From Cellulomonas sp. SG140 (GTDB lineage: Bacteria; Actinomycetota; Actinomycetes; Actinomycetales; Cellulomonadaceae), in NCBI RefSeq assembly GCF_025770785.1, contig NZ_JANZLA010000005.1, positions 128,679-192,678 of the forward strand: a stretch of DNA of 64,000 nucleotides, given 5' to 3'. The notes under the pieces are model-generated. The model made no database searches and was not told the origin of the DNA. It saw only the letters and a list, made by a program, of their open reading frames with translations. How positions within the stretch are numbered: position 1 is the first letter of the stretch; every line of letters starts with the position of its first letter. This document shows positions 54,322-62,574 of this stretch, piece by piece. The translations under genes and the position numbers were made by a program.

Positions 54322-55535
54322 TGAGGGCCGCCCGGACCACCACCGCGCCACCGCGTTCGCGCGTCCGCGCCGCCGACGCGCTGGGGGTCGGCGCCGCCGG
54401 GCTGAGAGCGCGGCTGCTGCGCTCGGCACTCTCGGCGCTCGGCATCGCGATCTCGATCTCAGCGCTGGTCGCCGTGCTCGGCATCGCTGCGTCGTCGCGC
54501 GCCGACCTGCTCGCGCAGCTCGGGGCCGAGGGCAACCTGCTGACCGTCGCCTCCGGCCAGACCTTCAACGGCAGCCCGTCGCCGCTGCCCGGCACAGCCG
54601 AACCGATGATCAGGGCCATCCCGCCGGTCCTCATGACGACGGCCGTCGGCGCGGTCCCCGGCGCGACGGTGCGGCGGACCGCCGCGATCCCGCCCCTCGA
54701 CACCGGTGGGATCAGCGTGCTCGCCGCCGAGCCGTCGCTCCCGTCGGGTCTCGGCACGACCATGCTGCACGGGCACTTCCTCGATGCGGTGAGCGACCGC
54801 TACCCGGAGACGGTCCTCGGCTTCGCTGCTGCGCGCAGCCTCGGCATCGACGTGCTGACCCCCGCCACGCAGGTGTACCTCGACGGGACGTACTTCGCGG
54901 TCGTCGGCATCATGGCGCCCACGTCCGTGGCACCCGAGCTGGACACCGCCGCCCTCGTCAGCTTCCCCGTGGCCGACTCGTTGCTCGGCCTCGACGGCCG
55001 GCCCACGCGCATCTACGTACGGGTCGACCCGGACAACGTCGGGGCGGTGGCCGCCGTCCTGCCGTTCACGGCGTCGCCGGCACAGCCCGAGGGCGTCCAG
55101 GTCCGCCGACCGTCGGACGTCCTGGTGGCCCGGATCGCCGCGAAGACGGCGTTCGTGGGGCTCTTCCTCGCGCTCGGCGCGATCGGCCTGCTGGTCGGCG
55201 GCGTGGGGATCGCGAACACCATGGTGATCTCCGTGCTCGAGCGCCGCGGCGAGATCGGCCTGCGCCGGGCGCTGGGGGCTCGGGGCCGGCACATCGTGCT
55301 GCAGTTCTGCACCGAGTCGGCGCTGCTGTCGGCGGTCGGCGGGCTCCTCGGCGTCGGCCTCGGTGTCCTCGCGACCGTGGTCGTCGCGAGGATCAGGGGC
55401 ACGACGGCGACGATGCCGGCGGACGTGCCGCTGGGCGGGTTCGCCGCCGCGATGGTCGTCGGTGCGCTCGCGGGGCTCTACCCGGCGATCCGCGCCGCGC
55501 GGCTGGCTCCGGCTGACGCGCTTCGCGCACCGTGA
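54321..55535 (+). CDS. MacB-like ABC permease
   Basis: A 404-residue four-helix permease. The N-terminal helix (about 30-50: LRSALSALGIAISISALVAVLGIAASS) is followed by a large MacB-type outside domain (about 55-265), and three C-terminal helices with FtsX fold (LIAAKTAFVGLFLALGAIGLLVGGVGIANTMVISVLERRGEIGLRRALGARG, then two more). The conserved RRxEIGxRRALGA cytoplasmic turn is present. ATG 54321 is chosen; GTG 54318 is an alternative that overlaps the upstream stop by 4 bp. Together with the lipoprotein, adaptor and ATPase it should form a tripartite exporter without an outer membrane channel. Confidence 0.93.
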   Translation: MRAARTTTAPPRSRVRAADALGVGAAGLRARLLRSALSALGIAISISALVAVLGIAASSRADLLAQLGAEGNLLTVASGQTFNGSPSPLPGTAEPMIRAIPPVLMTTAVGAVPGATVRRTAAIPPLDTGGISVLAAEPSLPSGLGTTMLHGHFLDAVSDRYPETVLGFAAARSLGIDVLTPATQVYLDGTYFAVVGIMAPTSVAPELDTAALVSFPVADSLLGLDGRPTRIYVRVDPDNVGAVAAVLPFTASPAQPEGVQVRRPSDVLVARIAAKTAFVGLFLALGAIGLLVGGVGIANTMVISVLERRGEIGLRRALGARGRHIVLQFCTESALLSAVGGLLGVGLGVLATVVVARIRGTTATMPADVPLGGFAAAMVVGALAGLYPAIRAARLAPADALRAP

Positions 55536-55546
55536 GCACCCCCGGC

Positions 55547-55990
55547 TCACCTACCTGCGCGGCGGCTGTCCTCGGTGGGAGTGCTCGGGAGGGCGACCGC
55601 ACGGCGGGCAGCGCGCCGCGGGTCGAGGCCGACGAGGATCGCCGCTCCCACCGAGACGTGCATGGCGAGGAGCGTGCCGAGCGCGGGCAGCGAGGCCGCC
55701 CCGAGGGGGCCGAGGAGCGAGACCGCGAACGTCACCAGGCAGATCACGCGCCACCACACCACCCAGCCCGTGGGACGGACGGCCCGCAGCAGCACGGTCC
55801 GCACGCCCCAGGCCGCGAGCGTGGCGAGCACCGCCGCGACGACGACGGACAGCGGGCTGACCGTGGCAGGCGGCTGGCCCACCGCCAGGCGGACGCCACC
55901 GAGCGGGACGGCGAGCACCCAGACGGCGGACGCGGCGAGCGCCGCACTGACGGCGACGGACCAGACGGGGAACGGGCGGGACGGGTGCAT
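55547..55990 (-). CDS. Small membrane protein (DUF6069-like)
   Basis: A 147-residue four-helix membrane protein. The helices begin near WSVAVSAALAASAVWVLAVPLGG, VVVAAVLATLAAWGVRTVLLRAV, VICLVTFAVSLLGPLGA and LGTLLAMHVSVGAAILVG. It fits the shape of DUF6069; that name is from memory. ATG 55990 has AAGGAG 8 nt upstream. It converges on the permease gene and faces away from the kinase at 56156, with a 165-bp divergent region between. No function known. Confidence 0.65.
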   Translation of the reverse strand: MHPSRPFPVWSVAVSAALAASAVWVLAVPLGGVRLAVGQPPATVSPLSVVVAAVLATLAAWGVRTVLLRAVRPTGWVVWWRVICLVTFAVSLLGPLGAASLPALGTLLAMHVSVGAAILVGLDPRRAARRAVALPSTPTEDSRRAGR

Positions 55991-56117
55991 GTCACGGTCT
56001 CCTTCGGACGGGGTCCCGGGTGGGACGCCTCCGACGCTGCTGCACGGCGGCCGGTGGCGGACCGTGCGACGGTCGGTACCCGCGGAGACTGGGGGACGGG
56101 GCACCCCCTACCGAGGT

Positions 56118-56127
56118 CGGTCGACCG
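56118..56127. promoter_or_regulatory. Palindrome at the -35 of the second two-component system
   Basis: CGGTCGACCG, a perfect 10-bp palindrome, overlapping the expected -35 for the TAGGCT box at 56144-56149. May be an autoregulatory site for the LuxR-type regulator. Confidence 0.35.
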
Positions 56128-56143
56128 TGGTGGTGCGCGTTCC

Positions 56144-56149
56144 TAGGCT
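56144..56149 (+). promoter_or_regulatory. -10 box of a leaderless promoter (NarL-type kinase)
   Basis: TAGGCT, 6 nt before ATG 56156. Confidence 0.5.
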
Positions 56150-56155
56150 CGGCGC

Positions 56156-57304
56156 ATGACCTCCGAGCTCGTCGACTGCCCGCCCGAGGCGGTGCTGCGG
56201 GCCCACCGCGGCGCTCTCGTGCCCGCGCTGGTCGGGCTCGCGGCGCTCACCGTGCTCGCCGCCTGGCCGCATGCGTCCGGTGGGGTCCCACCGGCACCGC
56301 TGCTCGTCGACGTCGCCGTCGGCGTCGCCGCGCTGGCCACCGTCCCGCTGCTGCTTCGGCGGCCGACCCTGGCGGGTGTGCTGCTCGGTGTGCTGGCGGC
56401 GCTGAGCCCGGCCGCGACCCCCGCCGCGACAGCGGGGACGTTCGTCGCCGCGCGGCTGCATCCCGTGCGGGTGTCGTGGCGGGTGGCTGCCGCGAGCGCG
56501 GCGGGGCACGCCGTCCTCGTGCTCTGGCGGCCGACGGGCCTGCGGTGGGGCTGGTGGTTGCTGTGCGACGTCGCCGTGCACGCCGCCCTGCTCGGGTGGG
56601 GTGCGTACCTGCGTACCCGTGCGTCGCTGCTCGACGTGTGGCGCGAGCGTGCGGTTCGCGCGGAGCGCGAGCAGGCCAGACGGGTCGACGAGGCACGGCT
56701 TGCGGAGCGGACGCGGATCGCCCGGGAGATGCACGACTCGCTGGCCCACCGGTTGTCCCTGCTGGCCACCACGGCCGGCGCCCTCGAGTACCGCCCGGAC
56801 CTGCCGGCCGAGCAGGTCGCCGCCGCCGCGGGGGTGGTGCGGGAGCAGGCCGGTGCGGCGCTCGACGACCTGCGCACGGTCGTCGGCCTGCTGCGGTCCG
56901 GCCCCGAGGAGCTGCACCCGCTGCCGGGTCCGGCCGACCTCGCCGCGCTCGTCGAGCAGCAGCAGGCCGCCGGGGCGCACGTCGACCTGCAGGCGCCCGA
57001 CGACCTCGACCTGCCCGCCGCCGTCGGGCTCGCTGTGTTCCGTACCTGCCAGGAGGGGCTGACCAACGCCCGCCGGCACGCGCCCGGGAGCGCGGTGCAG
57101 GTGGAGGTCGTGCAGTCGGACGACGCCGTGCACGTGCGGGTGCAGGACGACGGACCACGGGGTCGCGCAGACGTCCCCACCGAGGGGACGGGCACCGGGC
57201 TGGTCGGGCTCCGCGAACGGGTCGAGCTGCTCGGGGGACGCGTGGAGGCCCGTCCCGCCGCGGGTGGGTTCGTGCTCGACGTCGAGATCCCGGTGACCCG
57301 GTGA
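56156..57304 (+). CDS. Sensor histidine kinase (NarL/DesK type)
   Basis: A 382-residue membrane kinase with about four to five N-terminal helices (20-150) and no large outside domain. The phosphoacceptor is H193 in REMHDSLAHRL, typical of HisKA_3. HATPase_c_2 follows (TCQEGLTNARRHAP, then GTGLVGLRERVELLGG). It probably senses a membrane or lipid-borne signal. Leaderless start after TAGGCT. The stop overlaps the response regulator start by 4 bp (GTGA). Confidence 0.93.
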   Translation: MTSELVDCPPEAVLRAHRGALVPALVGLAALTVLAAWPHASGGVPPAPLLVDVAVGVAALATVPLLLRRPTLAGVLLGVLAALSPAATPAATAGTFVAARLHPVRVSWRVAAASAAGHAVLVLWRPTGLRWGWWLLCDVAVHAALLGWGAYLRTRASLLDVWRERAVRAEREQARRVDEARLAERTRIAREMHDSLAHRLSLLATTAGALEYRPDLPAEQVAAAAGVVREQAGAALDDLRTVVGLLRSGPEELHPLPGPADLAALVEQQQAAGAHVDLQAPDDLDLPAAVGLAVFRTCQEGLTNARRHAPGSAVQVEVVQSDDAVHVRVQDDGPRGRADVPTEGTGTGLVGLRERVELLGGRVEARPAAGGFVLDVEIPVTR

Positions 57305-57966
57305 CAGCCCCGGTCCGGGTGCTCGTGGTGGACGACGACCCGCTCGTGCGGTCTGGCCTGACGCTGATGCTCGACGGTGCCGACGGCATCGTGGTGGCGG
57401 GCGAGGTCGCGGACGGCGCCGGTGTCGCCGCCGCTCTGGAGGCGCACCCGGTCGACGTCGTGCTCATGGACCTCCGCATGCCCGGGGTCGACGGCGTCAC
57501 AGCCACCCGCGCCGTGCGGGCGCGCCGGGACCCGCCGGCCCTCGTGGTGCTCACGACCTTCGACACCGGCCCCGAGATCGACGGTGCGATGGCAGCGGGC
57601 GCCAGCGGCTACCTGCTCAAGGACACGCCCCCACCGCGCCTCGTCGCCGCGGTCCACGCGGCCGCTGCGGGGGAGCCGGTGCTGTCGCCGACCGTCGCCC
57701 GTCGGCTGATGGACACCACGGCACGCACGGGGTCCGTCCGCGAGGACGCCCGGGCTCTGCTGGCGGCCCTGACCCCGCGCGAGCGTGACGTGGTGCTGGC
57801 GATCGGGCGAGGGGGGTCGAACGCGGACGTCGGGCACCGGCTGTACCTGTCCGTGCCGACGGTGAAGGCCCATGTGTCGGCGATCCTGCTCAAGCTGGGT
57901 CTCGAGAACCGGACGCAGATCGCGCTGCTGGTGCACGACGCGGGCCTCGACGTCGGCCCGGAGTGA
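57301..57966 (+). CDS. NarL/LuxR family response regulator
   Basis: A 221-residue regulator. The receiver has VVDDDPLVRSG, phosphoacceptor D57 in VLMDLRMPGVDG, and the switch lysine in YLLKDT. The C-terminal LuxR HTH is LTPRERDVVLAIGRGGSNADVGHRLYLSVPTVKAHVSAILLKLGL. Both domains are complete. GTG 57301 overlaps the kinase stop. Its targets are not evident; a 10-bp palindrome at the -35 region of its own operon is one candidate. Confidence 0.94.
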   Translation: MTAPVRVLVVDDDPLVRSGLTLMLDGADGIVVAGEVADGAGVAAALEAHPVDVVLMDLRMPGVDGVTATRAVRARRDPPALVVLTTFDTGPEIDGAMAAGASGYLLKDTPPPRLVAAVHAAAAGEPVLSPTVARRLMDTTARTGSVREDARALLAALTPRERDVVLAIGRGGSNADVGHRLYLSVPTVKAHVSAILLKLGLENRTQIALLVHDAGLDVGPE

Positions 57967-58032
57967 GACGTCGCGAAGAACCGGCGGGGCCCGGGCATGA
58001 CGCAGAGGGCGCGACGCGGTCGGGGGAACAGA

Positions 58033-58060
58033 AGAACCCCCTGGTCAACCAGGGGGTTCT
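58033..58060 (-). terminator. Terminator for the tRNA cluster
   Basis: AGAACCCCCTGG and CCAGGGGGTTCT form a perfect 12-bp stem around TCAA. On the minus strand it follows tRNA-Phe and is followed by a T-rich TTCTGTT. It may also end the plus-strand response-regulator transcript. Confidence 0.85.
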
Positions 58061-58068
58061 CGAGGGAG

Positions 58069-58141
58069 TGGCTCCGACCGGCGTCGATCCGGTGACCTCA
58101 CGATTTTCAGTCGTGCGCTCTACCAACTGAGCTACAGAGCC
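58069..58141 (-). tRNA. tRNA-Phe (anticodon GAA)
   Basis: A 73-nt cloverleaf. The acceptor GGCTCTG pairs with CGGAGCC through one G-U. Anticodon loop CTGAAAA gives GAA. The D arm is GCTC-AGTTGGTA-GAGC. T stem ACCGG/CCGGT closes the loop ATCGACG, which has A instead of the usual U54. CCA is not encoded. It is the last of three tRNAs on this strand. Confidence 0.95.
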
Positions 58142-58180
58142 TCGATACGACGACGCCGGTCCGAAGACCGGCGCCTCGAG

Positions 58181-58254
58181 CGACCCCGACGGGACTTGAA
58201 CCCGCGACCTCCGCCGTGACAGGGCGGCGCGCTAACCAACTGCGCTACGGGGCC
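58181..58254 (-). tRNA. tRNA-Asp (anticodon GTC)
   Basis: A 74-nt cloverleaf. Acceptor GGCCCCG with CGGGGTC, discriminator G73 as expected for Asp. Anticodon loop CTGTCAC gives GTC. T loop TTCAAGT. No encoded CCA. Confidence 0.96.
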
Positions 58255-58281
58255 TTGGTGTAAGGCCTTTGCACTGCTCCG

Positions 58282-58354
58282 TACCCCCAACGGGATTCGA
58301 ACCCGTGCTACCGCCGTGAAAGGGCGGGGTCCTAGGCCGCTAGACGATGGGGGC
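58282..58354 (-). tRNA. tRNA-Glu (anticodon TTC)
   Basis: A 73-nt cloverleaf. Acceptor GCCCCCA with TGGGGGT (G1-U72). Anticodon loop CTTTCAC gives TTC. T loop TTCGAAT. It is the first of the Glu-Asp-Phe cluster on this strand. No encoded CCA. Confidence 0.96.
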
Positions 58355-58473
58355 TCACGCCCCAACGTCGAGGCGTCGGAAGACCGGTGACGATCATACG
58401 GGTCAGGCGCCGAACCACCAAAGCGGGATCCTGTGGGGCGCGACACGTCGGCGCGGGACGGGAGGATGGGTCC

Positions 58474-58824
58474 GTGGTCGAGATGAGCCGGGAGGACTTC
58501 GAGGACGCGGTCCGCGACGCCCTCGACAGCATCCCGCCGGAGCTCGGCGAGCTGATGGACAACGTCGTCGTGCTGGTGGAGGACGACGGTCCGGAGGACG
58601 AGCCCGCGCTGCTCGGCCTGTACGAGGGCACGCCCCTCACCGAGCGGACCGATGCGTGGTTCGGGTCGCTGCCGGACCGGATCACCGTCTTCCGCAACCC
58701 GACGCTGGCCGTGTGCCACGACCGTGCCGAGGTGGTCGAGGAGGTGGCGGTCACCGTGGTCCACGAGGTGGCGCACCACTTCGGCATCGACGACGAGCGG
58801 CTGGAGGAGCTGGGGTGGGGCTGA
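58474..58824 (+). CDS. Small zinc metallopeptidase family protein
   Basis: A 116-residue protein of the actinobacterial minimal metallopeptidase family (MMP_TTHA0227/DUF1025 type). The active site is HEVAHHFGIDDERL (97-110): H97, E98 and H101 of the HExxH zincin, with an aspartate in the following G(I)DD. Very small for a protease. GTG 58474 is preferred to ATG 58483 because GGAGG (58461-58465) lies 8 nt upstream. Next to a metal exporter gene, though no link is shown. Confidence 0.9.
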   Translation: MVEMSREDFEDAVRDALDSIPPELGELMDNVVVLVEDDGPEDEPALLGLYEGTPLTERTDAWFGSLPDRITVFRNPTLAVCHDRAEVVEEVAVTVVHEVAHHFGIDDERLEELGWG

Positions 58825-58867
58825 GGCGGCGCGTCGGGGCCGGTCGGCCGTGCGTGGGGAGTGGTCG

Positions 58868-59809
58868 ATGACGGCCGCCGAGGGGCACGCGCACGCCGGG
58901 CACGGACACTCCCACGGAGCGACGGCTGCGGGTGCGCACCGGGGCCGGCTGGTCGCCGTGCTCGTCGTCACCCTGGCCGTCATGGTGACCGAGGTGGTCG
59001 GCGGGGTGCTGTCCGGGTCGTTCGCCCTGGTGGCCGACGCCGGGCACATGCTGACGGACGCCGGCGGGCTGGCGCTCGCGCTGGTCGCCACCGGGCTGGC
59101 CGCGCGACCGGCGACCGCAGCGCGGACCTACGGCTGGCAGCGGGCGGAGGTGCTCGCAGCCCTGGTCAACGGGATGCTGGTGGCCGTCGTCGGCGTGGTG
59201 GTGCTGGTCGAGGGCGTGCAGCGGCTGGTGCACCCGGGACCGGTCCGGGCGGGGCTGATGCTGGCCGTGGCCGCCGTCGGGCTGGTTGCCAACGGCGTGG
59301 GGCTCGCCCTGCTGCACCAGGGGCAGGGACGGTCGCTGAACGTGCGCGCGGCCTACCTCGAGGTGCTGGGCGACCTGCTCGGCTCTGCCGCTGCCGTGGT
59401 CGCGGCGCTCGTCGTGCTCGGCACCGGCTGGACGCGCGCGGACGGCGCCGCGTCCATGCTGATCGGCCTGCTGATCCTGCCGCGCGCCGCGGCGCTGCTG
59501 CGGCAGGTGGCCGACGTGCTGCTCGAGGCGACGCCCGAGGGGGTCGACCTGGAGACCGTGCGGACCCACATCGGCGGGCTGCCGGGTGTGCGCGGCGTGC
59601 ACGACCTGCACGCGTGGACGATCACCTCGGGCGTCCCGGTGCTGTCCGCGCACGTGGTGGTGGACGACGACGTCCTCGCGGCCGGTGGCACCGGTCGCGT
59701 GCTCGACCAGCTGCGGGGCTGCCTCACCGGCCACTTCGACGTCGAGCACTGCACGTTCCAGCTGGAGCCCGCGTCCGGCGGCCCGGCCGAGCCCGTGACC
59801 CACGCCTAG
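58868..59809 (+). CDS. Cation diffusion facilitator (CDF) metal exporter
   Basis: A 313-residue Zn/Co/Cd-type transporter with six helices. A His-rich N-terminal segment (HAHAGHGHSHG) can bind metal. Helix 2 has ADAGHMLTDAGG, with the H and D of the transport site, and helix 5 has YLEVLGDLLGS (D and nearby polar residues). A C-terminal CzrB/ZitB-like domain (VHDLHAWTITSGVPVLSAHVV) follows. SD GGGGAG is 6 nt from ATG 58868. The stop TAG also serves as part of the next gene's TAGGCT box. Confidence 0.94.
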   Translation: MTAAEGHAHAGHGHSHGATAAGAHRGRLVAVLVVTLAVMVTEVVGGVLSGSFALVADAGHMLTDAGGLALALVATGLAARPATAARTYGWQRAEVLAALVNGMLVAVVGVVVLVEGVQRLVHPGPVRAGLMLAVAAVGLVANGVGLALLHQGQGRSLNVRAAYLEVLGDLLGSAAAVVAALVVLGTGWTRADGAASMLIGLLILPRAAALLRQVADVLLEATPEGVDLETVRTHIGGLPGVRGVHDLHAWTITSGVPVLSAHVVVDDDVLAAGGTGRVLDQLRGCLTGHFDVEHCTFQLEPASGGPAEPVTHA

Positions 59810-59812
59810 GCT
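59807..59812 (+). promoter_or_regulatory. -10 box built from the CDF stop codon
   Basis: TAGGCT (59807-59812) begins with the CDF stop TAG. It precedes the LLM ATG by 6 nt. Confidence 0.5.
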
Positions 59813-59818
59813 CCGGCC

Positions 59819-60727
59819 ATGCGCATCGGAGTGGTGATCCTGCCGCAGGAGCGGTGGTCGGTGTCCCGGCAGCACTGGCTCGAGGCGGAGCAGCTGGGGT
59901 TCGACCACGCGTGGACGTACGACCACCTGGCGTGGCGGTCGCTGGCCGACCAGCCGTGGTTCGCCACCGTGCCGCTGCTGGCGGCGGCCGGTGCCGTGAC
60001 CAGCCGCATCGCGCTCGGCACGTGGGTCGCGTCACCGAACTTCCGGCACCCCGTGCCGTTCGCCAAGGACGTGATGGGCCTGGACGACGTGACGGGCGGC
60101 CGGCTGCTGCTGGGCCTCGGGGCCGGTGGCGAGGGGTTCGACGCGCGCGTGCTGGGGCCGGCGCCGACCCGGGGTGAGCGGACGTCGCGGTTCGAGGAGT
60201 TCGTCGAGCTGCTGGACACGCTGCTCACCCAGCCGGTGACGGACCAGACCGGGCGCTGGTACACCGCGAACGACGCGCGGATGGTGCCCGGGACCATCGC
60301 CCGGCCGCGGCCGCCGTTCGTGGTGGCGGCGAACGGCCCGCGCACCATGGCGCTCGCGGCACGGTTCGGGCAGGGGTGGGCGACGTACGGCCCGGTGGTG
60401 CCGGACGGGACGGGCGCGGGCGCGCAGGAGCAGTGGTGGGCCGGTCTGGCGGAGCTGGCGGCGCAGTACGACGAGATCGAGGCGGCCGCGGGACGCAGCG
60501 AGCCGGCGCGCCGGTACCTGAGCATCGACGGGGCACCGGTGTTCTCGCTGGAGTCCGTGGACACCGCCGTCGAGGGCGTGCACCGGGCGGCCGAGCTCGG
60601 GTTCACGGACGTGGTGCTGCACCGGCCGCGGGCCGACGGCATCTACGCCGGCTCGCTGGAGACGTACCGGGCGTTCGCCGAGCGGCTGCCCGAGCTGCAG
60701 CGCGTGGAAGCCGCACCGCGGCGCTGA
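59819..60727 (+). CDS. LLM class F420/flavin-dependent oxidoreductase
   Basis: A 302-residue luciferase-like monooxygenase barrel. It has LGFDHAWTYDHLAWRSL, ASRIALGTWVASPNFRHPVPFAKDVMGLDDVTGGRLLLGLGAGGEGFD and ANGPRTMALAARFGQGW, which contain the flavin or F420 phosphate site. In actinobacteria such proteins often use coenzyme F420; the choice here is not shown. Leaderless start after TAGGCT. A strong hairpin terminator follows. Confidence 0.88.
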   Translation: MRIGVVILPQERWSVSRQHWLEAEQLGFDHAWTYDHLAWRSLADQPWFATVPLLAAAGAVTSRIALGTWVASPNFRHPVPFAKDVMGLDDVTGGRLLLGLGAGGEGFDARVLGPAPTRGERTSRFEEFVELLDTLLTQPVTDQTGRWYTANDARMVPGTIARPRPPFVVAANGPRTMALAARFGQGWATYGPVVPDGTGAGAQEQWWAGLAELAAQYDEIEAAAGRSEPARRYLSIDGAPVFSLESVDTAVEGVHRAAELGFTDVVLHRPRADGIYAGSLETYRAFAERLPELQRVEAAPRR

Positions 60728-60773
60728 CGGCCGCTCCGGTGCGGACGGCGGTCGAGGAGGCCCCCGGACGCAG

Positions 60774-60816
60774 GACGGCCCCTGTCGCGCCGTGTGCCGG
60801 TGCGACAGGGGCCGTC
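60774..60816 (+). terminator. Bidirectional terminator
   Basis: GACGGCCCCTGTCGC pairs with GCGACAGGGGCCGTC (15 bp), and the inner GCCG/CGGT bases extend the stem. It sits between the convergent LLM gene and the ABC ATPase gene. Confidence 0.85.
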
Positions 60817-60843
60817 GTCTGCCCGGGTTGTCGGACCGGGGCG

Positions 60844-62574
60844 TCAGCGCGTGACGAGCGCCCGCCACGCCTCGCGCCGCTCGGCCTGCTCGACCGGGTC
60901 CGGCACCGGCAGGGAGGCCAGCAGGCGCTGGGTGTAGGGGTCCCGCGGCGCGCCGAGCACCTGCGCCCCGGTGCCCTGCTCCACCAGCCTGCCGTGGTGC
61001 AGCACCGCGATGCGGTCGGCGAGCAGGTCCACCACCGCCAGGTCGTGGCTGATGAACAGGCAGGCGAAGCCGAGCTCCTCCTGCAGCCGCGCGAACAGGT
61101 CGAGAACGCGGGCCTGCACCGACACGTCCAGGGCGGACGTCGGCTCGTCGGCGATCAGCAGCTCGGGGTCGAGTGCGAGGGCACGCGCCAGCGAGGCCCG
61201 CTGGCGCTGGCCGCCGGACAGCTCGTGCGGGAAGCGGTCGCCGTACGCCTTGGGCAGCTGGACGGCCTCGAGCAGCTCGTCCACCCGTGGACGGGCCGCG
61301 TCCAGGTCCTTGGCGACGCCGTGCACCAGCAGCGGCTCGGCCACGCAGGCCGCGATGGTCAGCAGCGGGTTGAAGCTCGTGGCCGGGTCCTGGAACACGA
61401 AGCCGATGCGGCGTCGGACCGCCCGGAACTCCCGCTCGTGGATGCCGCGCACCTGGGTGCCGAGCACCGTGAGCTCGCCGCCGGTGACCGGCGTGAGGCC
61501 GGCGATGGCCCGGCCGATGGTCGTCTTGCCGCTGCCGGACTCGCCGACCAGGCCGAGCACCTCGCCGGCGTGGATCGTCAGGTCGACACCGTCGACCGCG
61601 GTGAACCCCGGACGGCGGAACCGGCCCGGGTAGGTGACGGTGAGCGACCTCGCCTCGACCACCGGCGCCGCGCTCGACGGGGCCGCCGTCAGCGCCGTCT
61701 CGCCGGCGGGCGCCGTCCGTGCCCGTCCGACTGCCGATGCGAGCGCCGGTCGCAGCCGGGGCCCGCCCACCCGCGGCACCGCGTCGAGCAGGGCCCGCGT
61801 GTACGGGTGCTGCGGCGCCGAGAACAGCGTGCGGACGTCCGCCTGCTCGACGATCCGGCCGTGGTACATCACCGCCACCTGGTCGGCCAGGTCCGCCACC
61901 ACGCCCATGTTGTGGGTGATCAGCACGATCGCGGTGCCGAACTCCTCGGGCAGCCGCCGCAGCAGGTCCAGGATCTCGGCCTGCACCGTGACGTCCAGGG
62001 CTGTGGTCGGCTCGTCGGCGATCACCAGGCCCGGGTTGAGCACCAGGGCCTGCGCGATGACGATGCGCTGCTTCTGGCCGCCGGAGAACTGGTGCGGGTA
62101 GTGCTTGGCGCGCTCCTCCGGGTCCGGGATGCCGACCCGGCGCAGCACGTCGACGGCCTCGCGGTGGGCCTCCGCGCGCGTGAGCCGGCGGTGGGCGCGC
62201 AGCCCCTCGGCGATCTGCCAGCCGACGGGGAACACCGGGTTCAGCGCGGTGGACGGCTCCTGGAACACCATCGCGGCGTCGCGCCCACGCACCTCGCGCA
62301 GCCGTGCCGGGCTGAGGGCGAGGACGTCGGAGGAGGCCGCGTCGTCGTTGCGGCGCAGCACGACGGCGCCCGACGCCAGCGCCGTCTCGGGCAGCAGCCC
62401 CAGGATCGACCGCGCCGTCACCGTCTTGCCCGACCCGGACTCGCCGACGATGGCGAGCACCTGGCCGGGCTCGACCCGCAGGCTGACCCCGCGGACCGCC
62501 GCGACGTCACCCGCGTCGGTGGCGAACGTGACCTTCAGGTCCCGGACGTCGATCACGGGCTCCTGCGCGCTCAT
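60844..62574 (-). CDS. Oligopeptide-type ABC transporter, fused ATP-binding protein
   Basis: A 576-residue protein holding two ATPase domains of the DppD and DppF type. Domain 1 has GESGSGKTVTA, FSGGQKQRIVIAQA and VIADEPTTALDV. Domain 2 has GESGSGKTTIG, LSGGQRQRASLARA and LLIADEPTSALDV. Each domain ends with a peptide-family C-terminal motif (PQHPYTRALLDAVP and PRDPYTQRLLASLP). It would power import of peptides or nickel-like ligands. The ATG at 62574 overlaps the permease stop by 4 bp. Confidence 0.94.
   Translation of the reverse strand: MSAQEPVIDVRDLKVTFATDAGDVAAVRGVSLRVEPGQVLAIVGESGSGKTVTARSILGLLPETALASGAVVLRRNDDAASSDVLALSPARLREVRGRDAAMVFQEPSTALNPVFPVGWQIAEGLRAHRRLTRAEAHREAVDVLRRVGIPDPEERAKHYPHQFSGGQKQRIVIAQALVLNPGLVIADEPTTALDVTVQAEILDLLRRLPEEFGTAIVLITHNMGVVADLADQVAVMYHGRIVEQADVRTLFSAPQHPYTRALLDAVPRVGGPRLRPALASAVGRARTAPAGETALTAAPSSAAPVVEARSLTVTYPGRFRRPGFTAVDGVDLTIHAGEVLGLVGESGSGKTTIGRAIAGLTPVTGGELTVLGTQVRGIHEREFRAVRRRIGFVFQDPATSFNPLLTIAACVAEPLLVHGVAKDLDAARPRVDELLEAVQLPKAYGDRFPHELSGGQRQRASLARALALDPELLIADEPTSALDVSVQARVLDLFARLQEELGFACLFISHDLAVVDLLADRIAVLHHGRLVEQGTGAQVLGAPRDPYTQRLLASLPVPDPVEQAERREAWRALVTR

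Noticed and set aside
58033..58060. Attachment site or integration near the tRNA cluster
   Set aside because: The hairpin is a terminator; there is no integrase, no direct repeat of a tRNA end and no change in gene content at this point.
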